Of a stretch of 64,000 nt of DNA, positions 1 through 8,505 are shown piece after piece (position 1 is the first letter of the stretch; each line of letters opens with the position of its first letter). The position numbers were made by a program, and so were the translations under genes. Source of the DNA: Catalimonadaceae bacterium JC749 (GTDB lineage: Bacteria > Bacteroidota > Bacteroidia > Cytophagales > Cyclobacteriaceae); the NCBI GenBank assembly GCA_021730635.1, contig JAJNNC010000001.1:992001-1056000 (forward strand), in the 5' to 3' direction. The notes under the pieces were generated by a model, which did not search any database, was not told the DNA's origin, and saw only the letters and a program-made list of their open reading frames with translations.

Positions 1-231
1 AAGGTAGAACTATGCTATCTGGATCCCGATCACAATCAGGTGCGTATTACCGGTGAAGCAGAAATAGTGACAGATCGTGATTTGTTACAGGAATTATGGG
101 ATTCCTACAAACTGCTACAACAATATTTAGGTTCTCTCAGTAACCCTGAACTGATTGTCTATCGTATCAGGCCGCATCAGGTCCGATATATGCGCGAGTG
201 GGCCCTGGAATACCACCAGGTACCTATATGA
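1..231 (+). CDS. PNPOx-like flavin-binding protein, C-terminal fragment
   Basis: The reading frame is open from base 1 to a TGA at 229-231, so this is the last 76 residues of a gene that starts left of the window. The visible part has the alternating strand pattern of the split-barrel pyridoxamine 5'-phosphate oxidase-like fold (general stress protein 26 group). It includes a 'V.ITGEAEIV.D' strand, an 'ELWDSYKLL' helix, and a closing 'LIVYRIRPHQVRYM' strand-helix that resembles the C-terminal strand of those proteins. Members bind FMN, F420 or haem, and most lack a known substrate. The internal GTG at 40 is not a real start because the frame continues upstream. Assignment rests on the last third of the protein only. 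Confidence 0.6.
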   Translation, partial: KVELCYLDPDHNQVRITGEAEIVTDRDLLQELWDSYKLLQQYLGSLSNPELIVYRIRPHQVRYMREWALEYHQVPI

Positions 232-271
232 CAGAAGCTGCTGCAAAAGCTATCCTTAACAAGAAAGCTTT

Positions 272-1144
272 TTAATGAAACTCAATTGTATAATCTATCT
301 CAAATACTTCACTGGGTGCCAGAATCTGTATGCCTTCTTTTTGTGTAAAATCTCCTGTAAATCCAACCTGGTCTGTCAGGCCATACCAAGGTTCAATGCA
401 ATAAAAATTAGCACCCAGTTTTTGCCATATACCCAGGAAAGGAAACTTTTTGCAGTAAACCGTCACAATCTTTTCTCCAGTAGACTGGGCCATAATACTT
501 ACCCATTCAGACTGGATTTGCCGGAAAATAATAGCATCTTCCGTAAACAAATGACGGTGTAGGGCCAACATGTGTTCATTGTTTAAAAGCCGTTTGGTAC
601 GGCCATTTCGTAAACCGTCCTCAATAAAGTGACGATCCAGGGTCTCATCCTTCTCAAACAACAGTTGATATTCTTCCCATCGATGATCTATCTGGGCAGG
701 GCAACAGAAAGCCGGATGAGCTCCAATGGAAAAAGGCATAGGCTGCTTGTCCATATTTTTCACCTGATACACAACCCTCACACGATTATCTGAGAGATCG
801 TACCGGATAGTCAACATAAAATTGAAGGGATACATCTTTTTTGTTTCTTCGTCCGCAGCTAGCTGAAAGGCAATCTGCTGGTCTTCCTGTTTCAACAGAG
901 CAAATTCCTTATCGCGGGCAAAGCCATGTTGGGGCATCTTATAAGATTTCCCGTTGAGACGGTACTGATCGTTGTAAAGCTTTCCTACGATAGGAAACAA
1001 GACAGGAGCATGACGAGCCCAAACCGCTGGATCCGCCTGCCAGATATATTCCTGGTCTGTCGCTTTATTTTTAACACTGGCTATTTCAGCACCCTGCGTT
1101 TTGATCAGCAAAAAAAACCGCTCATTTTCAATAGAGTAGTTCAT
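272..1144 (-). CDS. Aldose 1-epimerase-like (LacX-type) protein
   Basis: A 290-residue cytoplasmic protein of the galactose mutarotase-like fold, closest in pattern to the LacX branch of aldose 1-epimerases. Visible signatures are 'HGFARD' at about residue 73, 'GAHPAF' with the expected catalytic His, and 'CIEPWYGLTD', where the Glu would be the catalytic base. The family interconverts alpha and beta sugar anomers, and some members act on phosphorylated sugars; the substrate here is unknown. No signal peptide. The gene stands alone, with about 120 bases to its upstream neighbour. The ATG at 1144 lies in the inner copy of a 14-bp tandem duplication (1131-1158), so a second, out-of-frame ATG lies 14 bases upstream. 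Confidence 0.85.
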   Translation of the reverse strand: MNYSIENERFFLLIKTQGAEIASVKNKATDQEYIWQADPAVWARHAPVLFPIVGKLYNDQYRLNGKSYKMPQHGFARDKEFALLKQEDQQIAFQLAADEETKKMYPFNFMLTIRYDLSDNRVRVVYQVKNMDKQPMPFSIGAHPAFCCPAQIDHRWEEYQLLFEKDETLDRHFIEDGLRNGRTKRLLNNEHMLALHRHLFTEDAIIFRQIQSEWVSIMAQSTGEKIVTVYCKKFPFLGIWQKLGANFYCIEPWYGLTDQVGFTGDFTQKEGIQILAPSEVFEIDYTIEFH

Positions 1145-1158
1145 ATAGAGTAGTTCAT
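1131..1158 (-). repeat. 14-bp tandem duplication spanning the start codon
   Basis: Two perfect adjacent copies of a 14-base unit (1131-1144 and 1145-1158; plus strand ATAGAGTAGTTCAT). On the minus strand each copy begins with ATG. The outer ATG (1158) opens a five-codon mini-ORF (MNYSI) whose TGA overlaps the inner ATG at 1144 as ATGA. The inner copy is in frame with the epimerase-like gene. Because 14 is not a multiple of three, the outer ATG cannot be an N-terminal extension. Confidence 0.9.
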
Positions 1159-1266
1159 AAGGTGTAATTGCATTCTTCTATGTAAAGCTAATAAGCTAAA
1201 TCATTATTTTGTTATTATGTTTATTTACAATATAAAATTTTGAAATATAATATAGTTGGCTGGATT

Positions 1267-2307
1267 TTAATGATACTGCACATATTTTTCCCATTTTTCC
1301 AGCACTGCTCTGAAATCTTCAGGTAATTCGGCTTCAAATTGCATAAACTCTTTGCTCACCGGATGATTAAAACCCAGTGATCTGGCATGCAAGGCCTGCC
1401 GGGGCATAAGTTTGAAGCAGTTTTCCACAAAAGACTTGTATTTAGAGAATTTTGTTCCTTTGAGGATCTGGTCTCCTCCATACAAAGCATCATTGAACAA
1501 AGGGTGTCCGATATATTTCAAATGGGCCCGGATCTGATGTGTACGCCCTGTTTCCAGTTTGCATCTGATCAGGGATACATACCGCAGATACTGCACCACT
1601 TCATAATGCGTAATAGCGTTTCTTCCAATGTCACCCTGAGGGAACGCGACAGTCACCCGCCTGTCTCTGGGACTTCTTCCCAAGTGGACATCAATAGTCG
1701 CTTTTTCAACTTCAGGTTCTCCCCAAACAAGTGCAATATAAGTTCTTTCAATGCTATGATCAAAAAACTGTTTGGCGAGACTATTCATTGCCAGCTCTGT
1801 TTTGGCAATGACCAGCAAGCCGGAAGTATCTTTGTCAATACGATGTACCAGGCCAGGCCGGCCTTCATTACCAGCCATAGTTGGTAGTTGCTGAAAATGA
1901 TAGGCCAGGGCATTGACCAGCGTTCCTGTCCAGTTGTTGTAAGCTGGATGCACCACCATACCCGCTTCTTTATTGACTACCAGCACCTCTTCGTCTTCGT
2001 AGACAATTTGTAACGGAATATTCTCCGGTACTACTTCGGTATCCCGGGGAGGTTCAGGCAAAGCGATGATAATTTCATCGGCGGGTCTTATTTTATAATT
2101 CGGTTTTATAGGATGGCCATTTACCTTCACGTACTGTTGCCGAATGGCTTCCTGTACTTTGTTGCGACTTACGTTTGGTAGGCGGTCCATTAAAAACTTA
2201 TCAACCCGTAATAAGGATTGTTTAGGATCTGCTTTGATTTGGTAATGGGTAAACAGTTCTTCCGACTCTTGTTCTTCGTCTTCCGGTTCCCAATCTTTAA
2301 ATTTCAT
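1267..2307 (-). CDS. RluD-type large-subunit rRNA pseudouridine synthase
   Basis: A 346-residue RluA-family pseudouridine synthase. Residues about 30-80 form an S4 RNA-binding domain ('LLRVDKFLMDRLPNVSR', then 'VKVNG'). The catalytic domain follows with 'VNKEAGMVVHPA' and the signature 'HRIDKDTSGLL', whose first Asp (Asp158) is the expected nucleophile. 'GRTHQIRAHL' is also present. RluD modifies helix 69 of 23S rRNA in E. coli; the same target is likely but not proven. The frame extends 24 codons upstream, but that stretch overlaps the divergent promoter region and is hydrophobic without sense, so I place the start at the ATG at 2307 (MKFKDW). The gene is divergent from the PLP enzyme at 2345. 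Confidence 0.92.
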   Translation of the reverse strand: MKFKDWEPEDEEQESEELFTHYQIKADPKQSLLRVDKFLMDRLPNVSRNKVQEAIRQQYVKVNGHPIKPNYKIRPADEIIIALPEPPRDTEVVPENIPLQIVYEDEEVLVVNKEAGMVVHPAYNNWTGTLVNALAYHFQQLPTMAGNEGRPGLVHRIDKDTSGLLVIAKTELAMNSLAKQFFDHSIERTYIALVWGEPEVEKATIDVHLGRSPRDRRVTVAFPQGDIGRNAITHYEVVQYLRYVSLIRCKLETGRTHQIRAHLKYIGHPLFNDALYGGDQILKGTKFSKYKSFVENCFKLMPRQALHARSLGFNHPVSKEFMQFEAELPEDFRAVLEKWEKYVQYH

Positions 2308-2313
2308 AATGTT

Positions 2314-2321
2314 TACATTTG
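2314..2321 (+). promoter_or_regulatory. Bacteroidota -7 element for the PLP enzyme
   Basis: TACATTTG matches the Bacteroidota -7 consensus TAnnTTTG and sits 24 bases before the ATG at 2345. No clear TTTG -33 box is visible at the expected spacing, so this is a half match. Confidence 0.4.
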
Positions 2322-2327
2322 TGCTCG

Positions 2328-2335
2328 CAAAAGTA
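2328..2335 (-). promoter_or_regulatory. Bacteroidota -7 element for the pseudouridine synthase
   Basis: On the minus strand the bases read TACTTTTG, matching TAnnTTTG, 21 bases before the ATG at 2307. This supports the chosen short start. It lies only 6 bases from the oppositely oriented element at 2314-2321, so two polymerases could not occupy both at once. Confidence 0.4.
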
Positions 2336-2344
2336 TAAAAAAGG

Positions 2345-3268
2345 ATGATGCAAGAACAGCAGGTTCCGACTACGCGCATTCAAGAATCCCTATTAACCAA
2401 GGCTGATGTATCGCTTTACATACAGCGAGAAGAACTGGTTCATCCTACTTTATCAGGTAACAAGTGGTATAAGTTAAAATACAATATACTAAAAGCGAGG
2501 GAAGAAGGGTATGAAACACTACTAACTTTTGGAGGCGCTTACTCTAACCATATCTATGCAACGGCTGCCGCCGGGAAACTTTTTGGCTTCAAGACCATAG
2601 GGATCATTCGGGGAGAACAGGCTCAGCCACTCAATGAAACGCTGCGGTTTGCCCAGGATTGCGGTATGCAACTTCAACACCTAAGCAGAGAAGCTTTTCA
2701 GCACAAAAACGATCCGGGTATGATCGCACAACTCCAAGACCAGTGGGGAAGGTTTTATCTTTTGCCGGAGGGAGGCACGAATCTGCTGGCCGTACGAGGT
2801 TGCGAAGAGATGGGCAGACAGGCGGCTCATTATGATGTAGTGTGCGTGAGTGTGGGCACCGGAGGCACGCTGGCTGGGGTTGCTATGGCGATGAAAGGTC
2901 AAAATCGTCTGTTGGGTTTTTCGGCCCTGAAAAATGGACAGTTTTTAACTGAGGAAATTCATCGTTTAATGGATGCCTATAAAGGCACTGTTTATCACAA
3001 CTTCCAGATCATAGACCAGTATCATTTTGGGGGCTATGCAAAATTCAAACCAGCACTGATCGATTTTATCAACCAGTTCAACCAAAGGCATCGTATTCTT
3101 TTAGACCCGGTTTACACCGGAAAAATGATGTTTGGGCTCTACGATATGATCCGGCAAGGGTACTTTTCAGAAGGAAGCCGCTTACTCGTTATTCATAGCG
3201 GTGGGTTACAGGGTATTCAAGGTTTCAATGAACGCTATAAAAATAAACTTTGCATTTATAGCGAATAA
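2345..3268 (+). CDS. PLP-dependent ACC deaminase / D-cysteine desulfhydrase family
   Basis: A 307-residue fold-type II PLP enzyme. 'LSGNKWYKLKYN' carries the PLP-binding Lys (Lys40 of GNK), 'FGGAYSNHIYATA' is the Ser-Asn phosphate and substrate loop, and 'VSVGTGGTLAGVA' is the glycine-rich phosphate cup. The family includes 1-aminocyclopropane-1-carboxylate deaminase and D-cysteine desulfhydrase. The two differ at a few active-site residues, and I do not assign one here; in non-plant-associated bacteria the desulfhydrase-type activity is more usual. Cytoplasmic, no signal peptide. Two ATGs lie back to back at 2345 and 2348; either may be used. The next gene starts 50 bases downstream. Confidence 0.85.
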   Translation: MMQEQQVPTTRIQESLLTKADVSLYIQREELVHPTLSGNKWYKLKYNILKAREEGYETLLTFGGAYSNHIYATAAAGKLFGFKTIGIIRGEQAQPLNETLRFAQDCGMQLQHLSREAFQHKNDPGMIAQLQDQWGRFYLLPEGGTNLLAVRGCEEMGRQAAHYDVVCVSVGTGGTLAGVAMAMKGQNRLLGFSALKNGQFLTEEIHRLMDAYKGTVYHNFQIIDQYHFGGYAKFKPALIDFINQFNQRHRILLDPVYTGKMMFGLYDMIRQGYFSEGSRLLVIHSGGLQGIQGFNERYKNKLCIYSE

Positions 3269-3318
3269 CATTTAATTATAAGCTATATTATCTGTTTATT
3301 TTGAAACCTAAAATTACA

Positions 3319-4032
3319 ATGATGAAAAATCTATACTTATCTTTCCTTATGCTCCTGGGGTTTGCTTCTGTAGCAGTGGGTCAGTGCAGCAATAATTTTT
3401 ATAAAATGGAAAAAGGAGTTGAGTATGAGATGACCTTATACAATAAAAAAGATAAAGTAGAGGGCAGAATGCTCAATGCGGTAATGGAAGTGAACAACCA
3501 GGGAGAAGCGCAGCAGGCGACCTTACATTCCAAATTTTTTGATAAAAAGGATAAACTAGTTTCAGAAGGAGACTATCAGATCATCTGCGAAGGAGACAAA
3601 ATAAAAATTGATGTAGAAAGTATGCTGGCTTCTATGCAACAATTTTCTGGTCAGGAAAATATGAACATGAAAGTAGAAGGAGACTACGTTATCTTTCCTT
3701 CTCAACTGGAAGTGGGGGCTTCCTTACCGGAAAGTAAAAGCAACATGACTTTGTTGATGGGGGAAAATAACGCTACAATGAGCAGTACCGATATTTATTT
3801 GAAAAACCGCAAAGTAGAAAAAGAAGAGGATATTACTACGCCTGCAGGAACCTTCAAATGTTATAAAATAGTGTATGATATGGATATGGACATGAAAGTG
3901 ATGGGTATCAACCGAAAGATGAGCAGCCGCGGAGCAGAATGGATAGCCGAAGGGGTGGGTGTGGTGAAAACGGCCAGTTATGACAAAAAGGGAGAAATAG
4001 AATCATATACCCTGCTGAGCAGCTACCAATAA
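3319..4032 (+). CDS. Secreted TapB-like protein of unknown function
   Basis: A 237-residue protein with a cleavable signal peptide (a hydrophobic run after MMKNLYLS, ending near 'SVAVGQ'). The mature part is beta-rich: 'GVEYEMTLYNKKDK', 'MLNAVMEVNNQG', and late on 'TTPAGTFKCYKI' followed by 'WIAEGVGVVKTASYD'. The last pair is typical of DUF3108/TapB-like periplasmic beta proteins, where a product-to-lipid or surface role has been proposed but not shown. The longest frame begins at a TTG (3301), but the ATG at 3319 gives a standard signal peptide, so I use it. It ends right before a strong bidirectional terminator. The function is unknown. Confidence 0.7.
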   Translation: MMKNLYLSFLMLLGFASVAVGQCSNNFYKMEKGVEYEMTLYNKKDKVEGRMLNAVMEVNNQGEAQQATLHSKFFDKKDKLVSEGDYQIICEGDKIKIDVESMLASMQQFSGQENMNMKVEGDYVIFPSQLEVGASLPESKSNMTLLMGENNATMSSTDIYLKNRKVEKEEDITTPAGTFKCYKIVYDMDMDMKVMGINRKMSSRGAEWIAEGVGVVKTASYDKKGEIESYTLLSSYQ

Positions 4033-4033
4033 T

Positions 4034-4065
4034 AAAAGAGCCGGAAATTTCCGGCTTTTATTTTC
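4034..4065. terminator. Bidirectional rho-independent terminator
   Basis: A perfect 18-bp palindrome at 4039-4056 (AGCCGGAAATTTCCGGCT) is followed by a T-rich tract on both strands. It lies between the convergent gene ends at 4032 and 4058 and can serve both. Confidence 0.85.
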
Positions 4066-4660
4066 TTACCATACTGAGTGTACGGACAACTTGATTTTTT
4101 CTCTTATCTATAGGCAGATCATCGTCACTTACCCGCTTTACGCCTTCTACTGTATAAAAAGCTTCCGGATGAAAATACCGAACGGCTTTTAACAGGTCTT
4201 CCAGTTTGCTACGCTTTACGACAGTGAAAAGCACGTTAGCATCTCCCTGATTTTCCTCGGCCTGCACATTACTATATCGGTAATGATTGTCATTGAGCCA
4301 TATGATTAAATCACTGACCGGAGCGCGGGTAATGACTCTGACAACCACTTTTCCCATAGCAATCTTTTCTTCTATACACATGCCCACAAAGGTTCCGGTG
4401 GCGTAACCAACGGCATAGGCCAGATAGGAGTACACATTACTGATATTTTGCATGATCTGACCAATAGCCAGCAACCAGATCAACGACTCAAAAAAGCCCA
4501 GAACAGGTGCCCACTTTTTGGTACCACTCATGATAAACATCACCCGGATGGTGGAAAGGGATACATCGGTAACACGAGCCAGAAAAATGAGAAAAGGCAA
4601 TACTACATAACTGAAAACTTCACTTTGTATCCCTAACTTACTAATAATAAACGTTTCCAA
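4058..4660 (-). CDS. UPF0316 / DUF5698-DUF2179 membrane protein
   Basis: A 200-residue inner-membrane protein. The N-terminal half has about three membrane segments ('FLIFLARVTDVSLSTIRVMFI', 'FFESLIWLLAIGQIM', 'YLAYAVGYATGTFVGMCIEEKI'). 'ARVTDVSLSTIR' and 'GTFVGMCIEEKIA' are hallmark stretches of the UPF0316 (YebE-like) group. The C-terminal half is a soluble DUF2179-type domain ('ANVLFTVVKRSKLEDLL', 'FYTVEGVKRV'), thought to bind a small ligand in the cytoplasm. No function is established. The stop codon lies inside the shared terminator. Confidence 0.85.
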   Translation of the reverse strand: METFIISKLGIQSEVFSYVVLPFLIFLARVTDVSLSTIRVMFIMSGTKKWAPVLGFFESLIWLLAIGQIMQNISNVYSYLAYAVGYATGTFVGMCIEEKIAMGKVVVRVITRAPVSDLIIWLNDNHYRYSNVQAEENQGDANVLFTVVKRSKLEDLLKAVRYFHPEAFYTVEGVKRVSDDDLPIDKRKNQVVRTLSMVRK

Positions 4661-4762
4661 AACTTACAATTTATAAAATTCCAATTACCTATGCTCAACA
4701 CAATTTTGGGGCAAAAATGCCGTCTGCCTTCAATAATTTTTTTGCTCCTATGTAAGTTTTTG

Positions 4763-6154
4763 TTAATGCATCAATTCTTCGATCAACTCCTCCAGTTTGC
4801 TGTAGGATTTAATATCTATTTTATATTTTTTGCTGTCCAGTCCTTTCAGATTGAATTTGGAAAGATAAATCTTGTCGAACCCAAGTTTTTCCGCTTCAGT
4901 GATACGGCTTTCAATCCGATTGACGGCTCGTATTTCTCCACCTAGTCCTACTTCAGCTGTGAAACAAACGCGTCCGGATATAGGTCTATCCAGGAAAGAG
5001 GAGACAATAGAAGTACATACCGCCAAGTCTATTGCCGGATCTTCCACTTTCAGTCCTCCTGCAATATTCAAAAATACATCTTGCACCCCCAGGCGATAAC
5101 CTACTCTTTTCTCCAGCACTGCCAATAGCATATTTAATCGTTTGGCATCAAAACCGGTAGAGCTTCGTTGAGGAGTACCATAAGTAGCTGTGCTTACCAG
5201 GGATTGAATCTCAATGAGCAGTGGCCGGTTACCTTCCAGGGTAGCGCCAATGGTAATGCCGCTCAGATCGCCCTCCCGCTGTGAAATAAGGATTTCAGAA
5301 GGATTGGTTACCTGTCGCAAACCTGCATCGGTCATTTCATAGATGCCCAGTTCAGCCGTGGAGCCAAAGCGGTTTTTGGTAGTCCGCAGAATCCGGTAAG
5401 CCATATGCCGATCGCCCTCAAACTGCAGCACGGTATCTACCATATGCTCCAAAACTTTTGGCCCGGCAATGCTGCCTTCTTTGGTAATATGCCCAATCAG
5501 CATGACAGGCGTATTGCTCTCTTTGGCAAATTTCATCAGCGCTGCCGTACACTCTCTCACTTGGGAGACACTGCCCGCGGCAGACTCCACATAGTCCGAT
5601 TGTAAGGTTTGAATTGAGTCTATGACGACAATGTCTGGTTTTAACAGCTCAATTTGCTTGAAGATATTAGGCAGTGAAGTTTCCCCTAAGACATAACAAT
5701 CAGCCTCTCCCAAACCATTTGTCGCCTGTATATGGAGCCTGTCAGCTCTCATTTTAATTTGCTGCTCGCTTTCCTCACCGGATACGTACAATACTTTATA
5801 TTGACTCAAGGTGAGTGCAATCTGCAACATCAGTGTAGATTTACCGATACCGGGTTCACCGCCAATCAGCACCAATGAGCCTGGCATGATACCGCCACCC
5901 AATACCCGGTTTAGCTCCTGGTCAAAAGTATCTATACGGCTTTCTGGATGAAAACTGATCTCATGAATGGAAAGAGGCCGGGTAGTGGTTTTAATCGCGC
6001 TTCCTTCCTGCCGCCATTGAGGCTGCTTGCTCTCTTTAGCGATAATTTCTTCTACATAGGTATTCCATTCACCGCAGGCCGGGCATTTTCCCAACCACTT
6101 AGGCGAGGAAGCACCACAGTTCTGACAAACGTAGATTGTTTTACTTTTAGCCAC
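4763..6154 (-). CDS. radA: DNA repair protein RadA
   Basis: A 463-residue RadA (Sms), a RecA-like branch-migration helicase for recombination intermediates. Domains in order are a zinc finger with Cys10, Cys13, Cys24 and Cys27 ('CQNCG', 'CPACGEW'), a RecA-type ATPase with Walker A 'GGEPGIGKST' at 98-107 and Walker B 'IVVIDS' near 175-180, the RadA-specific 'KNRFG' at 260-264, and a C-terminal Lon-protease-like domain ('CFTAEVGLGGEIR'). Length matches the family. It acts in the cytoplasm on DNA. It is transcribed alone, divergent from the polyketide synthase gene at 6260. Confidence 0.97.
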   Translation of the reverse strand: MAKSKTIYVCQNCGASSPKWLGKCPACGEWNTYVEEIIAKESKQPQWRQEGSAIKTTTRPLSIHEISFHPESRIDTFDQELNRVLGGGIMPGSLVLIGGEPGIGKSTLMLQIALTLSQYKVLYVSGEESEQQIKMRADRLHIQATNGLGEADCYVLGETSLPNIFKQIELLKPDIVVIDSIQTLQSDYVESAAGSVSQVRECTAALMKFAKESNTPVMLIGHITKEGSIAGPKVLEHMVDTVLQFEGDRHMAYRILRTTKNRFGSTAELGIYEMTDAGLRQVTNPSEILISQREGDLSGITIGATLEGNRPLLIEIQSLVSTATYGTPQRSSTGFDAKRLNMLLAVLEKRVGYRLGVQDVFLNIAGGLKVEDPAIDLAVCTSIVSSFLDRPISGRVCFTAEVGLGGEIRAVNRIESRITEAEKLGFDKIYLSKFNLKGLDSKKYKIDIKSYSKLEELIEELMH

Positions 6155-6259
6155 TTGAATATTTTATAAAGTTCTTCCTGTTGCCATAACAAGTTTTTTT
6201 TATAAACCTTTCCCTATCCATAAAAGAACAAGTTAGTATTTTTTAGTTTATAATGAACG

Positions 6260-7399
6260 ATGAATACATACATTACCGCCATAGGAACGGCTGTTCCCTC
6301 TCATAAAATAGCCCAAGCTGAAGTTGCTGAATTTATGGCCAGGGCTCATCAGCTCAATGATCAGGAAAGAAAAAGGTTATATGCTTTATACAGGGCTTCT
6401 GGCATCCATTATCGTTACTCTGTGCTTCCTGATTATGGAATGAGCCATGGTTTTACGTTCTATCCCGACAATGAAACCCTGGAACCCTTTCCTGATATCA
6501 ACCAGCGGATGGAATTGTACCGTCAACATGCAGTAGATTTAAGCTATCAGGCTGCGCAACAGTGCTTAAACAGCATGCCAATGCCTATGGCCCCTTCACA
6601 GATCACTCATCTGATTTATGTAAGTTGCACAGGCATGTACGCTCCCGGCGTTGATATAGAACTGGTCAATAAATTAGGGCTTAACACGCATGTACAAAGA
6701 ACTGCTATTAATTTCATGGGGTGCTATGCGGCTTTCAATGCGATCAAAGTGGCAGATAATATTGTCAGGGCCGATCCGGAAGCCCGTGTGCTGATGATTT
6801 GTACAGAGCTTTGTACGCTTCATTTTCAGAAGGCCCATGATGAAGACAACCTATTAGCCAATGCACTATTTGCTGATGGGTCAGCTGCAGCCCTGATCAG
6901 TGGAAAAAAGTTGCCGGGGGCTCTTCAGTTAAGTCTGGAACAGTTTTACTGCGATCTTGCTCCGGAGGGTCATCAGGACATGGCCTGGAAAATTGGCAAC
7001 TTTGGCTTTGAAATGCGCCTTTCTGCTTATGTCCCGGTTATCATTAAAAACGGAGTCAGGCAGTTAACACAAAATTTGCTAAGTACCCTGACTTTGGCAG
7101 CAGAAGAATATGCTGAAACAGAAGAATCGTTTCCTATAGATTTTTACGCGATTCATCCGGGGGGAAAACGCATTTTACAAGTCATAGAAGAAGCTTTGGC
7201 TATACAACCAAAAGCAAACACAGCAGCTTACCACATACTCAGAGAATACGGAAATATGTCATCGCCTACTATTCTTTTTGTGCTCCAAGACTTGTGTCGG
7301 CGCCTGACCCTGAGTGATAATGACAAACATATTCTAGGTTTAGCCTTTGGCCCTGGCCTGACGCTGGAAAGTATGTTGCTGAGAGTCTCCTGCCTATAA
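6260..7399 (+). CDS. Type III polyketide synthase (chalcone/stilbene synthase-like)
   Basis: A 379-residue homodimeric thiolase-fold enzyme. The catalytic triad is visible: Cys155 in 'NFMGCYAAFN', His299 in 'YAIHPGGKR' and Asn332 in 'EYGNMSSPT'. Such enzymes extend a starter acyl-CoA with malonyl-CoA and cyclise the chain to alkylresorcinols, alkylpyrones or similar phenolic lipids. The starter and product cannot be read from sequence. There is no methyltransferase, P450 or other tailoring gene next to it, which is unusual because many bacterial type III PKS genes sit with a methyltransferase. The gene ends just before a terminator that serves the opposite gene. Confidence 0.93.
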   Translation: MNTYITAIGTAVPSHKIAQAEVAEFMARAHQLNDQERKRLYALYRASGIHYRYSVLPDYGMSHGFTFYPDNETLEPFPDINQRMELYRQHAVDLSYQAAQQCLNSMPMPMAPSQITHLIYVSCTGMYAPGVDIELVNKLGLNTHVQRTAINFMGCYAAFNAIKVADNIVRADPEARVLMICTELCTLHFQKAHDEDNLLANALFADGSAAALISGKKLPGALQLSLEQFYCDLAPEGHQDMAWKIGNFGFEMRLSAYVPVIIKNGVRQLTQNLLSTLTLAAEEYAETEESFPIDFYAIHPGGKRILQVIEEALAIQPKANTAAYHILREYGNMSSPTILFVLQDLCRRLTLSDNDKHILGLAFGPGLTLESMLLRVSCL

Positions 7400-7430
7400 A
7401 AAAAGCAAGAGAAATCTTTATCTCTTGCTC
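7397..7430 (-). terminator. Terminator of the coiled-coil lipoprotein gene
   Basis: Nine-base arms AGCAAGAGA (7404-7412) and TCTCTTGCT (7421-7429) form a hairpin with an 8-base loop. On the minus strand it is followed by a run of T (the A tract at 7397-7404 on the plus strand), so it mainly ends the gene that stops at 7457. Confidence 0.8.
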
Positions 7431-7456
7431 TAATGTGTTGCTAGTCTTAGTTGATA

Positions 7457-8323
7457 TTAGCTGCCCGTCATGACTACCAGGTAACGCGAAGATGCCCAGA
7501 AGCTATCCGGATCAGAAATAACCAATTGTGTTTTTCCTTCTGAAGATTTTTCTATTTTGTACGAATTGGAAGGATGATGCGTGATTACTTCAACACCTTC
7601 TCCTTCAACGGGAATTACTGTCTGGTTTTTGATGTCTATCTGCTTAAACTTCTCACGGTTAAAATTATCTTTTAGCGTCTTAGTTCTTCCCAAACCTAAA
7701 AAGCCACCTTCTTTTTCCAAAATATTTTCATCCCTTAGTTCTTTAAAATCTCCAGCTACATAAAAAGCCGTATTGAGTTGATTGTACGTTTGCTGATTTA
7801 CTGTTTGCAGGCTATCTAGATTCTGATTGAGCTGGGCTACTGTATTCTCCAAATTACCCAGTTCTTTTCTCAATTCTTCTATACGTGCTTCCCGCTCTTT
7901 AACCTGGACAGACAGATTTTCCTTCATCTCATTCATGGTTTCGTTGAGCTGCGTATTCTCACGGCCTGAAACTGCAATTTTATTGTTAAGTCGTTGAATA
8001 GTCTGTTTATTTTCTGCTATCAAACGGTCAATTTCCTTGATGTCTTCCTCAATTTGTTTTCTGGCGTCCGCAGGAGAAAGATTTTTTTCCCTGTTTTTTA
8101 ATTCTATATTCATCTCTCGCTGTCTGATCTCTCTCAGATTTTCCTCAATTTCATTGAAAGATTTAATGAGAACCACCATACTGGAATCTTTTTCCTTATT
8201 TTCAGCCAGCAATTTTGAGTTTTGGGTTTCAAGCTGGCTTACCTGAGTTTGTAGTTCTTCCTCCTTGTTATCACAGGCGAAGAATAGAGTTCCTAATGCA
8301 AAAAACAACCATATTTTTTTCAT
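7457..8323 (-). CDS. Coiled-coil lipoprotein of unknown function
   Basis: A 288-residue lipoprotein. The N terminus has a short signal and a lipobox ending at Cys17 ('TLFFAC'), followed by Asp-Asn-Lys. Residues about 20-175 are a long, highly charged coiled coil rich in Glu, Lys, Gln and Asn, with heptads such as 'LETQNSKLLAENKEKD'. The last hundred residues form a compact beta-rich domain ('GGFLGLGRTKTLKDNF', 'FKQIDIKNQTVIPV'). This arrangement suggests a periplasmic spacer that holds a small C-terminal domain away from the membrane. I do not recognise a named family. Confidence 0.75.
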   Translation of the reverse strand: MKKIWLFFALGTLFFACDNKEEELQTQVSQLETQNSKLLAENKEKDSSMVVLIKSFNEIEENLREIRQREMNIELKNREKNLSPADARKQIEEDIKEIDRLIAENKQTIQRLNNKIAVSGRENTQLNETMNEMKENLSVQVKEREARIEELRKELGNLENTVAQLNQNLDSLQTVNQQTYNQLNTAFYVAGDFKELRDENILEKEGGFLGLGRTKTLKDNFNREKFKQIDIKNQTVIPVEGEGVEVITHHPSNSYKIEKSSEGKTQLVISDPDSFWASSRYLVVMTGS

Positions 8324-8372
8324 ATAATTAAAGTTTAAGTTAAAAAATTAACATTCTTGTCAAGAAAAGATC

Positions 8373-8471
8373 CTAACAAGCAGACAGACCTGGCATTAAA
8401 GAACTTAATAATAATAGCAGGCAGAAAATACCTGGCTTGTTAGAAGATGAGATCCACGGCGGTGACCCGCC
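8373..8471. other. Intergenic region with spaced inverted repeats
   Basis: The 182-base gap between the divergent lipoprotein and SDR genes holds CTAACAAGC (8373-8381) and its complement GCTTGTTAG (8435-8443), plus a small GGCGG-TGA-CCCGCC hairpin at about 8458-8471. These could form an RNA fold or bind a regulator, or arise by chance. No known riboswitch was recognised. Confidence 0.3.
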
Positions 8472-8505
8472 TCTAATTAATTAACAAATAAAAATTCAAA
8501 TTGTT

